Assembly: GCA_934434555.1 (NCBI GenBank) | Contig: CAKRZX010000010.1 | Coordinates: 1-64,000 of the forward strand | DNA from: an uncultured Clostridia bacterium | GTDB taxonomy: Bacteria; Bacillota; Clostridia; Christensenellales; QALW01 | Direction of reading: 5' to 3' | DNA: 64,000 nt | The notes under the pieces: model-generated | What the model was told of the DNA's origin: nothing | The model's database searches: none | Seen by the model: the letters and a program-made list of their open reading frames with translations, nothing else | In this document: in pieces, positions 7,308 to 14,601 of the stretch | Layout: every line of letters starts with the position of its first letter | Position numbering within the stretch: position 1 is the first letter of the stretch | Program-made: the position numbers and the translations under genes

Positions 7308-7705
7308 ACAGGGCAATGCTTATCGGCAGACTTACAAGAGACCCGGAACTGCGCGCCACGCCCTCAGGCGTAAGCGTATGTACGTTTTCACTTGCGGTAG
7401 ACCGTCGGTTTAAGCAGGACGGTCAGCCGCAGGCAGATTTTATTCCGGTAGTCGTTTGGCGCGGTCAGGCAGATAACTGCGCAAAGTATCTGCGCAAGGG
7501 AAGTCAGGCAGCGGTGTGCGGTTCAATTCAGACACGCACTTATGACGCGCAGGACGGCAGAAAGGTATCTGTAACGGAAGTTATTGCCGAAGAGGTGCAA
7601 TTCCTCTCCCCGAAGTCAAACGGGGCGGAGAATGGCTCTCAGACGGCTCAAAACGGATTTGACGAGCCGTTTCAGGAAGTGACGGACGATGATGTGCCGT
7701 TTTAG
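7304..7705 (+). CDS. ssb: Single-stranded DNA-binding protein
   Basis: 133 residues. The OB fold begins with MNRAMLIGRLTRDPELR and runs to about residue 105. After a short linker the protein ends in the acidic tip DDDVPF, which in bacterial SSBs docks partner proteins. It sits with exonuclease and RecT, as expected for a phage recombination module. Confidence 0.96.
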   Translation: MNRAMLIGRLTRDPELRATPSGVSVCTFSLAVDRRFKQDGQPQADFIPVVVWRGQADNCAKYLRKGSQAAVCGSIQTRTYDAQDGRKVSVTEVIAEEVQFLSPKSNGAENGSQTAQNGFDEPFQEVTDDDVPF

Positions 7706-7721
7706 GGAGGCGGTATCGGAA

Positions 7722-8903
7722 ATGATTAAGTTACTTATCGGCGGTAGTCCGTGTACATTTTGGAGTATCGCCCAAAAGAACAACAGAGAAACAGAGCCGA
7801 GCGGAACCGGTTGGGAATTGTTCAAAAATTATCTCGTCGCAAAAGAAAAATTTAAGCCGGACTTCTTTCTGTACGAAAATAATAAATCGGCTGCGCAAGC
7901 GATAAAAGACCAAATAAGCCGTGAGTTGGACGTGGACTTGATGTGTATCAATTCGGCATTGGTATCGGCGCAAAACAGACAACGTTTTTATGCGTTTAAC
8001 TGGAAAGTCGACCAACCTGCCGACCGAGGAATCCTGTTAAAGGATATCCTTGAAAGCGGAATTACCGATAAAGAAAAAGCCTACTGTCTGACACATCTTT
8101 GCGGCAACACAAGAGATTACTTCAAAAAGCATCATACGCAAATAATATTAGAACCGATAAGGATTCCCGAATACGGTATGTCCGACAAGGCTCGTCCTCT
8201 TAATGCGCACTATCCGAATAACTGCGGAGGATGGGAACAAAGGGTTTGTTCCGACAATCCGAAAAAGCAACAGGTTGACTTAATTTGTGAACCGATAAGA
8301 TTAGGTGATATCGGGAGCAATGCCCAAGCTCACAGAGTATATTCCTGCTACGGAAAATCGGTAACATTGAGTGCAAACGGTGGTGGGCAGGGTGGAAAAA
8401 AAGGGCTTTACTTCGTGCCTATACCCGAAAAATTAAAAAATTATGTTTGTGATAAAGGCAAAATATATCAAGTGCAGGATGCAAAGATATCTACAAAGTT
8501 CGGGACATTTGATATTGCTCTTCCTGACGGATTTTATCTTATCCGAAAACTTACGGTTAAAGAGTGCTGCCGATTGCAAACTATGCCTGACGATTATTGC
8601 AGAGCGGTATCTGCTCAACAAGGGTATAAAGGACTTGGCAACGGATGGACAGCAGAAGTGATTATTCATATACTGAACGGTGCCTTAAAAGAAATCCCCA
8701 AAGATGAGGAAATAGTTGTTCTTTCGATGTATGACGGAATCGGAACGGGCAGGTATTGCCTTGACAAAATGGGATTCAAAAATGTTAAGTATTACGCTTA
8801 TGAAATTGATAAATACGCAAAGCAGATTGCGATGAGCAATTATCCCGACATTATTCAAATGGGAGATGCATTTGCAATAAGAGAGGAAAATTGGAAAATA
8901 TGA
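7722..8903 (+). CDS. Circularly permuted DNA cytosine-5 methyltransferase
   Basis: 393 residues from the ATG at 7722, which follows AGGGAGG. Motif IV with the catalytic Cys (GGSPC) is at residues 7-11. It is followed by motif VI (ENN), VIII (QNRQRFY), a target-recognition region, IX (LTVKECCRLQTMPDDY) and X (GLGNGW). Only then come motif I (SMYDGIGTG) and motif II (YEIDKYA), at the C terminus. Canonical enzymes start with motif I, so the catalytic domain is permuted. All catalytic motifs are present. No partner endonuclease is adjacent, so protection of phage DNA from host restriction is the likely role. Confidence 0.88.
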   Translation: MIKLLIGGSPCTFWSIAQKNNRETEPSGTGWELFKNYLVAKEKFKPDFFLYENNKSAAQAIKDQISRELDVDLMCINSALVSAQNRQRFYAFNWKVDQPADRGILLKDILESGITDKEKAYCLTHLCGNTRDYFKKHHTQIILEPIRIPEYGMSDKARPLNAHYPNNCGGWEQRVCSDNPKKQQVDLICEPIRLGDIGSNAQAHRVYSCYGKSVTLSANGGGQGGKKGLYFVPIPEKLKNYVCDKGKIYQVQDAKISTKFGTFDIALPDGFYLIRKLTVKECCRLQTMPDDYCRAVSAQQGYKGLGNGWTAEVIIHILNGALKEIPKDEEIVVLSMYDGIGTGRYCLDKMGFKNVKYYAYEIDKYAKQIAMSNYPDIIQMGDAFAIREENWKI

Positions 8904-8920
8904 AGTGGAGGGTAGTTTAG

Positions 8921-9685
8921 ATGGCGGAGAAGAGAATGTTCGCAAAGACTATAATTGATTCAGACACGTTTATGGATATGCCGTTATCAACGCAGGCATT
9001 GTACTTTCACTTGTCAATGAGAGCAGATGATGACGGCTTTATCAACAATCCAAAGAAAATACAAAGGATGATAGGGGCTTCCGAGGACGATTTGAAGGTG
9101 TTGATAGTCAAAAGGTACATATTACCTTTCGACAGCGGTGTTGTTGTAATTAAGCATTGGAAAATACATAATGCAATAAAAAAGGACCGTTACAAACCAA
9201 CGCTTTTCATAGAGGAAAAATCGTCATTAGACGTAAAAGGCAATGGCGAATATATGGAGCGGAGCACAACCGGAGCCACTTTGGAACCCAAACGGAGCCA
9301 GACCGGAACCCAAATGGAGCCGCTTTGGAACACAACCGGAACCACTTTGGAACCACAGGTAAGGGAAGTAAAGATTAGTTTAGTAGAGTGTAGTGGAGGA
9401 AAGTGTAGTGGAGAGGAAAACACCCCTTCCCCCGCCTTGCACGGCAAATTTAAGAACGTTGAGTTATCTGATGAGGATTATAACGCGCTAAAAAACGACT
9501 TCCCCACGCAGTATGAGGACTATATCGAGAAGTTGAGTTGCTATATGGCAGGCAAAAAGAAGTCGTACGACAATCATTACGCGACAATTGTTAAGTGGAT
9601 TACTGAGGATAACGGTAAACAGAGCAAGAGAGAATCCGGCAATAATATTTTTCTTCAAATAGCAAGCGAGGAGGGCATTGTATGA
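8921..9685 (+). CDS. Phage replication initiator (replisome organizer-like)
   Basis: 254 residues. The N-terminal winged-helix region (about 1-95; AKTIIDSDTFMDMPLSTQAL) is the typical start of Firmicute phage replication proteins. A low-complexity Thr/Glu/Pro linker follows (about 105-150), then a DnaD-like C-terminal part. The linker is encoded by 33-bp imperfect repeats (9265-9360) that could be the origin. No DnaB or DnaC homologue is encoded, so the host helicase is probably recruited, perhaps with the loader at 11488-11880. Confidence 0.8.
   Translation: MAEKRMFAKTIIDSDTFMDMPLSTQALYFHLSMRADDDGFINNPKKIQRMIGASEDDLKVLIVKRYILPFDSGVVVIKHWKIHNAIKKDRYKPTLFIEEKSSLDVKGNGEYMERSTTGATLEPKRSQTGTQMEPLWNTTGTTLEPQVREVKISLVECSGGKCSGEENTPSPALHGKFKNVELSDEDYNALKNDFPTQYEDYIEKLSCYMAGKKKSYDNHYATIVKWITEDNGKQSKRESGNNIFLQIASEEGIV
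9265..9360. repeat. Iteron-like 33-bp repeats, candidate phage origin
   Basis: ACCGGARCC occurs at 9269, 9302 and 9335, exactly 33 bp apart, and a second element (ACTTTGGAACC or a variant) follows at 9278, 9311 and 9344. Lambda-type phages keep their origin iterons inside the initiator gene, as here. Origin function is inferred. Confidence 0.5.
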
Positions 9686-9840
9686 CAAACTACGAGCGCA
9701 TAAAGGCAATGAGCGTGGAGGAAATGGCAAGTCTGATTGATGACATCCAAACAGATGCATTATTTCTTGAAGGAACAATCAACGACCTTAAATATCCGAC
9801 AGACTGGGGAAAATGGCTTAATTCGGAGGCAGACGAATGA
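9682..9840 (+). CDS. Small acidic phage protein
   Basis: 52 residues (begins MTNYERIKAMSVEEMASLI). The ATG overlaps the end of the replication gene, and the stop overlaps the next start (ATGA), so it is translationally coupled on both sides. Short SVEEMA-type proteins of this form are frequent in Clostridia phage operons. No function known. Confidence 0.7.
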   Translation: MTNYERIKAMSVEEMASLIDDIQTDALFLEGTINDLKYPTDWGKWLNSEADE

Positions 9841-10358
9841 AAAGCGTATTGATAAGCATTCGCCCGAAGTGGTGCGAATTGATTGCAAGCGGAAAGAAAA
9901 CAATCGAAGTTAGGCGCACAAGACCGACTATTGCAGTGCCGTTCAAGTGTTATATCTACGAAACGCAGGGCAGGTACGAAGATATGCGAGATTGTAAAAC
10001 ATTCAAGTTTTGGGACATTCGGCAAAAGGTAATCGGTGAGTTTGTGTGCGATTTAATAACGGGTTTAAGGGCGGATAATGGCATACAGATATATTATAAC
10101 GGGATAAAAGGCACCTGTTTATCCGATGTCGAAATAATCAAATATGCGGGCGGTAAAAAGGTTTATTATTGGCACATATCCGAACTTAAAATCTACGATA
10201 AGCCCAAAGAGTTGGGAGAGTTTAAGAAAATAAATCGACACTGTTGGTATGCTGATTTAGGGTTGGCAAAGAGAGATTGTCCCAAGTGTAAAAACGCAGA
10301 TTGTTTTGTAAGCCGACCGCCACAGAGTTGGTGCTATGTTGAGGAGGCAAAGAAATGA
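9837..10358 (+). CDS. ASCH-domain protein
   Basis: 173 residues. The N terminus (SIRPKWCELIASGKKTIEVRR) is the ASCH signature, a PUA-like fold that binds modified or structured RNA. A C-terminal segment with cysteine pairs (CPKCKNADC) may bind zinc. Such proteins occur widely in phage early operons. The substrate is unknown. Confidence 0.8.
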   Translation: MKSVLISIRPKWCELIASGKKTIEVRRTRPTIAVPFKCYIYETQGRYEDMRDCKTFKFWDIRQKVIGEFVCDLITGLRADNGIQIYYNGIKGTCLSDVEIIKYAGGKKVYYWHISELKIYDKPKELGEFKKINRHCWYADLGLAKRDCPKCKNADCFVSRPPQSWCYVEEAKK

Positions 10359-10753
10359 ACGAGAAAACACAAAAACTTATAGAACTTATAAAAGAAAATC
10401 CCGATTTGCCTATTATACCTATGGTTTATTACGAGGTTGTCGGCGAGGATTACGGTAATTGGGTAGGTAGATTCAGCACTTGTTATGTCGGTGAATATAC
10501 TTTGTTTTACGAGAAGTATTACGAAGATAGAGAAGAGTTTGAAGAAGATTACTACGATTATTACAGAGAGGAAATCGATGAGAAGTTTAATTATGATCCT
10601 TCGTTAAGTTTGCCGAATAAACCCATAGGAATAACGAAAGAGCAATTAGACGCAAATGAAATAGCAGAAAAGAACGTAGATAAATATCTTGAAGAAATTG
10701 CAGATGGATTCTTCAAGAAAGCAATTATTGTTCATATTGATTCGTTGGATTGA
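10355..10753 (+). CDS. Acidic phage protein of unknown function
   Basis: 132 residues, strongly acidic and Tyr/Glu-rich (EKYYEDREEFEEDYYDYYRE), with no membrane segment. The start overlaps the preceding stop (ATGA). The charge could suggest DNA mimicry, but nothing in the sequence proves it. It lies in a run of small hypothetical genes between replication and packaging modules, where anti-defence genes are often found. Confidence 0.75.
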   Translation: MNEKTQKLIELIKENPDLPIIPMVYYEVVGEDYGNWVGRFSTCYVGEYTLFYEKYYEDREEFEEDYYDYYREEIDEKFNYDPSLSLPNKPIGITKEQLDANEIAEKNVDKYLEEIADGFFKKAIIVHIDSLD

Positions 10754-10767
10754 AGGAGGATAAGAAA

Positions 10768-10998
10768 ATGATTGTTAAAAAGGGGACAAGGGTACGGGTA
10801 GCGCATCAGCGCAAAGGTACATTTGAGGCAGTAGCCATTAGAGATTTTGACACAGAACAAGAGGAGTTCTATCCCTTTGCCACTCTTGAATATGTGCAAG
10901 GAATGTCAGTGGATTGGGAAGCGGGAGAATCAATAGCGTGCAGAAACTCTCTTTGTCATTTTGAGATTTTAGAAAGAAAGGACAGTGAGGAGGAATGA
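10768..10998 (+). CDS. Small beta-rich phage protein
   Basis: 76 residues. The ATG at 10768 is chosen because AAGGAGGA lies at the right distance; an ATG at 10750 lies upstream of that site. The N terminus (MIVKKGTRVRVAHQRKGTFE) suggests a small SH3-like barrel. It overlaps the next gene by four bases. Function unknown. Confidence 0.75.
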   Translation: MIVKKGTRVRVAHQRKGTFEAVAIRDFDTEQEEFYPFATLEYVQGMSVDWEAGESIACRNSLCHFEILERKDSEEE

Positions 10999-11216
10999 CA
11001 AGGATAGTTACATTAGGTAATGACACAGCGATTGAAAAAATCAAAAACGAGAAAACCGTGTATTTGAGACACGGAGTTTGGAACGGATACGAGTTAAGTG
11101 ATGTGGACAATGCGATAGAAAGCATTAAAAAAAGCGGTTATGGTGCAGATGTTTATTATAATGCCGATAACGGTATGTACTATGTCAGCATACCAAATGA
11201 TAGCGATATGTGGTAA
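10995..11216 (+). CDS. Small phage protein of unknown function
   Basis: 73 residues beginning MTRIVTLGNDTAIEKIKNEK. It is predicted alpha/beta and acidic overall, with no recognised motif. It is coupled to the preceding gene by an ATGA overlap. The next gene's ribosome-binding site lies across its stop. Confidence 0.65.
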   Translation: MTRIVTLGNDTAIEKIKNEKTVYLRHGVWNGYELSDVDNAIESIKKSGYGADVYYNADNGMYYVSIPNDSDMW

Positions 11217-11230
11217 GGAGCGTGAAAAGA

Positions 11231-11491
11231 ATGACTGATGAGGAGATTGTAAAGGCGTTAAAGGAAGAAAGGCATCTTGCCGAATATGTTGACAGCGAGT
11301 ATTGCAATGCAGTAGAGGTATCATTGATAAGCGATACTATTGACCTTATCAGCCGTCAAAAGGCTGAAATTGAGCGTTTAACAAAGCAAATGGAATGGCT
11401 GACGGGCTATAACGGGAATCTGATAGACGCAAATACAGCGTTATCAGGGGAAATCGAGTTGTTAAAAGAAGCAGAGGAGAATCTGATATGA
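11231..11491 (+). CDS. Small coiled-coil phage protein
   Basis: 86 residues from the ATG at 11231, placed after AAGGAG at 11215; a GTG at 11210 would precede that site. The second half (SRQKAEIERLTKQMEWLTGY) is a coiled coil. Proteins with this AEIERL segment are very common in Clostridia phages as unassigned genes. It overlaps the next gene by four bases. Confidence 0.75.
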   Translation: MTDEEIVKALKEERHLAEYVDSEYCNAVEVSLISDTIDLISRQKAEIERLTKQMEWLTGYNGNLIDANTALSGEIELLKEAEENLI

Positions 11492-11880
11492 CAAGAGAGG
11501 AAACGGTGCAAGTTCTGTCGATACTGAAAGCGGCGTATCCGAATGCGTATAACGGAATGACGAAGCAGGAAGCAAACGGAGTTATAGCCCTGTGGACGAT
11601 ACAGTTTTCAAAAATCCCGTTACAGATAGTGATGATAGCCATTAACAAACTTATAGCAACGAACAAGTTCCCGCCGGCTATAAGCGAGGTTAAGGAGAAG
11701 TTGAGTTCACTGTACTTTGAAGCGACTGCCGAACTGATGTATTTCAGAACAACTGAATTGTCGCAGAAAGAGCGAGAAAAACTTGAATATATCAGAGAAA
11801 ACTGCGGTGAAAGACAAGAGCCTACGCTTATGCAGCTTATTGAAAACGGGTCGGCGGACAACCTGAAACTTACGGAGTAA
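11488..11880 (+). CDS. G39P-like helicase loader/inhibitor
   Basis: 130 residues. The N-terminal region (TREETVQVLSILKAAYP, followed by NKFPPAISEVKEKL) matches the pattern of SPP1 G39P, which binds and loads the replicative helicase. The phage has no helicase of its own, so the partner would be host DnaC/DnaB. Assignment rests on the N-terminal pattern and the context after the replication gene. Confidence 0.7.
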   Translation: MTREETVQVLSILKAAYPNAYNGMTKQEANGVIALWTIQFSKIPLQIVMIAINKLIATNKFPPAISEVKEKLSSLYFEATAELMYFRTTELSQKEREKLEYIRENCGERQEPTLMQLIENGSADNLKLTE

Positions 11881-11894
11881 AAAGGAGCGCATAT

Positions 11895-12104
11895 ATGGGT
11901 AAGCACACTATCAGCAGCAAAGCAAGGTGCTATTGCTATCGCTCCGAGGGTCCGCAGATAGTATATTGCGGAGTAAATATTACGACGGTTCACCGCGTTT
12001 TTGACAGAAAATCCGATGCGAAAGAATTCAAAGAACGGTATTGCCGGAATAACTATGAAGACTGCCCCATATTCAGAATGTTGGCGGGTGATTCAGATGA
12101 GTAA
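11895..12104 (+). CDS. Small phage protein of unknown function
   Basis: 69 residues with several Cys and Tyr (ARCYCYRSEG; NNYEDCPIF). The start follows AAGGAG. Its last bases overlap the following gene. No domain recognised. Confidence 0.65.
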   Translation: MGKHTISSKARCYCYRSEGPQIVYCGVNITTVHRVFDRKSDAKEFKERYCRNNYEDCPIFRMLAGDSDE

Positions 12105-12282
12105 TTCGCCCTGCCGATACTGCTCCGAAAGAAATATGACCTGCCACGCAACGTGCGGCAAGTATCTTGATTTTGAGAAAGAAAGGAATCGGATATGCAC
12201 AGAGAGATATATGCAGCGTTCGTTTGAGTGGTCTTTTAAGCAGTCCGAGATAAACAGAAAAAAGAGGAGAAAAAGATGTTAA
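12097..12282 (+). CDS. Small zinc-knuckle-like phage protein
   Basis: 61 residues from the ATG at 12097. Cysteines at the N terminus (CRYCSERNMTCHATCGKYLDF) form a pattern typical of short phage zinc-finger-like proteins; the rest is a basic helix ending KKRRKRC. It overlaps the genes before and after, so it is part of one coupled string. Confidence 0.7.
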   Translation: MSNSPCRYCSERNMTCHATCGKYLDFEKERNRICTERYMQRSFEWSFKQSEINRKKRRKRC

Positions 12283-12611
12283 GTAAATATCACGCGCAGA
12301 AAACAACAGTCGACGGAGTTACCTTTGACAGCAAAAAAGAGGCAAGACGGTATTTGGAATTAAAACTGTTGGAGAGGGCAAAAGAAATCAAGGACCTTGA
12401 ACGGCAGAAAAAGTTCGTGCTTATACCGGCACAGAAGATAAACGGCAAAGTTGCTGAACGGGAGTGTTGTTATATTGCGGATTTTACATACACGGACTGC
12501 CGCACGGGCGAAATGATTGTTGAGGACACAAAAGGATTCAGGACAAAAGAATACATTATTAAGCGAAAACTGCTACTTCAAAACTACGGTATCAAAATAA
12601 AGGAGGTTTAG
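12276..12611 (+). CDS. DUF1064 phage protein
   Basis: 111 residues. The N terminus KYHAQKTTVDGVTFDSKKEA is the hallmark of DUF1064, and the central EYIADFTY-like strand (CCYIADFTY) followed by EDTKGFRT resembles an endonuclease-like core (D ... E-x-K variant). DUF1064 genes usually sit just before phage terminases, as here; a nuclease or recombination role is suspected but unproven. Last gene before the packaging module. Confidence 0.85.
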   Translation: MLSKYHAQKTTVDGVTFDSKKEARRYLELKLLERAKEIKDLERQKKFVLIPAQKINGKVAERECCYIADFTYTDCRTGEMIVEDTKGFRTKEYIIKRKLLLQNYGIKIKEV

Positions 12612-12630
12612 CATATAAAACTTGCGAAAA

Positions 12631-12657
12631 ATAAATGCATTTTAGGGGGGGTTTATT
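12631..12657 (+). repeat. G7-containing repeat, copy 1
   Basis: ATAAAT, four variable bases and TTTAGGGGGGGTTTATT form a 27-bp element (24 of 27 identical) that recurs at 36491-36517. This copy lies 48 bp upstream of the terminase small subunit, between the early and late operons. No other run of seven G was noticed in the window. A late-gene regulatory function is possible. Confidence 0.55.
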
Positions 12658-12704
12658 TTATTTTTTTCTTGGCTTAAAATATAGAAAAAATCAAGGAGGA
12701 CACT

Positions 12705-13175
12705 ATGCCTGATTGGAAGAAAATCAAGGCAGAGTATATCCGGGGTGGTGTGAGTTACCGCAAACTTGCAGAAAAACACGGTGTATCGCCCAGCACGCTT
12801 TCCAAAAAGGCAATGAAAGAAAAGTGGGCAGACTTGCGGACACAAACAGGAAAGAAGATAGATATAAAAATATCAGATTCCGTTGCAGGTCGGGAAGCAA
12901 AGCGCGCAGATATGTTTCAGACCATTGCGGATAAACTTCTGCAACAGATAAGTGACGGGATTGATGACGGCTCGATTGCGCTTACGGGGCGCGGATACAG
13001 AGATATAACGGGCGCGTTAAAGGATTTGAGAGAAATTAAAGGGCTTAAAAATGAACTTGATATGCAGGAACAGATTGCAAGAATAGAGAAACTGCGCAAA
13101 GAAGCCGCAGCGGAGCAGGAAAACAAGGATATCAGAGTTGTTATTGAACCTGAACTTGACGATTTCAGCGAATAG
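12705..13175 (+). CDS. terS: Terminase small subunit
   Basis: 156 residues. The N-terminal HTH (GVSYRKLAEKHGVSPSTLSK) recognises phage DNA in this family, and the C-terminal helical part (about 90-150) would oligomerise and contact the large subunit. It is preceded by AAGGAGG and starts the late operon. Its stop is 14 bp before the large-subunit ATG. Confidence 0.88.
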   Translation: MPDWKKIKAEYIRGGVSYRKLAEKHGVSPSTLSKKAMKEKWADLRTQTGKKIDIKISDSVAGREAKRADMFQTIADKLLQQISDGIDDGSIALTGRGYRDITGALKDLREIKGLKNELDMQEQIARIEKLRKEAAAEQENKDIRVVIEPELDDFSE

Positions 13176-13188
13176 GCGGCGAATATCG

Positions 13189-14601
13189 ATGAAAACATTA
13201 GTTATTAACCCGCCAAGCGACAAACAACGGCTCTTTTTGAGAGCGAATACGAAACATATAGCATTCGGGGGAGCGCGAGGAGGCGGCAAGAGTTGGTCCG
13301 TAAGGACGAAAGCAAAACTTCTTGCGTTAAGATATGCGGGAATACGGATACTTATAGTCCGCAGAACGTATCCTGAACTCATAAATAACCATATAAACAT
13401 ACTGCGGAACGAACTTCTTGATATCGCAAGGTATAACGACAAGGATAAAGTTCTTAAATTTGCCAACGGAAGTACGATAAACTTTGCGTACTGCGCCAAA
13501 GACGGAGATTTAGACCGTCTGCAAGGTGTTGAATACGACGTTATATTCCTCGACGAAGCGACGCAGTTGTCCGAATATCAAATGAAAACGATTACTGCCT
13601 GCCTGCGCGGTGTAAACGCATTTCCGAAACGAGTGTATTATACCTGCAACCCGGGCGGACAGGGACATCAGTATATTAAACGGATATTTATTGATAAAAG
13701 ATACGAGGACGGGGAGAATCCCGACGATTATACATTCATACAGTCGCTTGTAACGGACAACAAGATTCTTATGAAGAGCCAACCTGACTACATTAAGCAG
13801 TTGGAGGCACTTCCGCCCAAACTCCGGGAAGCGTGGCTGTACGGTTCCTGGGACGTATATGAGGGGCAGTTCTTTGAAGAGTTCGCCGACAGACCCGACG
13901 GATATGATACACATATTTGTACACACGTAATCAATCCTTTTGAAATACCTGACGGGTGGCAAATATACCGCTCTTTTGACTGGGGATACAACAAACCTTT
14001 CTCCTGCGGGTGGTGGGCGATTGACTTTGACGGTGTAGCGTATCGGATATTGGAACTGTACGGCTGCACAAAGACACCAAACGAGGGCGTTAAGTGGACA
14101 CCGGACAAAGTGTTCGGCGAGATTCACCGCATAGAGAGCGAACACAGGTGGTTAAAGGGAAAGAAAATAATAGGCGTAGCCGACCCTGCCATATGGAACG
14201 CCGAAACAGGTGAAAGTTTGGCTGAAAGAGCAACGAAGTATCAAGTATATTTCCAAAAAGGAGATCACGAACGTCTCGCGGGGTGGATGCAGGTGCATTA
14301 CAGGCTTGCTTTTGATGATAACGGATTCGCAATGATGTATGTTTTCAGAAATTGCAAGGCATTTATACGAACGATTCCGCTTTTGATGTACGATGAGCAT
14401 AAACCCGAGGATTTGGACACGGACGGTGAAGACCATTGTGCCGATGAAGTCAGATATTTCTGTATGGCACGCCCCATTAAGCCGAGAATGGCTGCGCAGC
14501 CGGATAAATATAACGAAACGCCAATGAGTATGTTTTTGGATATACCCAAAGAAGATATAAAAGCCAAGCCCAAGCGAGGGAGAATGGAGGTAATCAGGTA
14601 G
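13189..14601 (+). CDS. terL: Terminase large subunit
   Basis: 470 residues from the ATG at 13189; an upstream in-frame TTG lacks support. The ATPase has Walker A GGARGGGKS (about 27-35) and Walker B VIFLDEA. The RNase H-like nuclease has acidic residues in SFDWGYN, GVADPA and EDHCADEV. It powers DNA packaging into the prohead and cuts the concatemer. Both active sites are intact. It overlaps the portal GTG start by one base. Confidence 0.95.
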   Translation: MKTLVINPPSDKQRLFLRANTKHIAFGGARGGGKSWSVRTKAKLLALRYAGIRILIVRRTYPELINNHINILRNELLDIARYNDKDKVLKFANGSTINFAYCAKDGDLDRLQGVEYDVIFLDEATQLSEYQMKTITACLRGVNAFPKRVYYTCNPGGQGHQYIKRIFIDKRYEDGENPDDYTFIQSLVTDNKILMKSQPDYIKQLEALPPKLREAWLYGSWDVYEGQFFEEFADRPDGYDTHICTHVINPFEIPDGWQIYRSFDWGYNKPFSCGWWAIDFDGVAYRILELYGCTKTPNEGVKWTPDKVFGEIHRIESEHRWLKGKKIIGVADPAIWNAETGESLAERATKYQVYFQKGDHERLAGWMQVHYRLAFDDNGFAMMYVFRNCKAFIRTIPLLMYDEHKPEDLDTDGEDHCADEVRYFCMARPIKPRMAAQPDKYNETPMSMFLDIPKEDIKAKPKRGRMEVIR

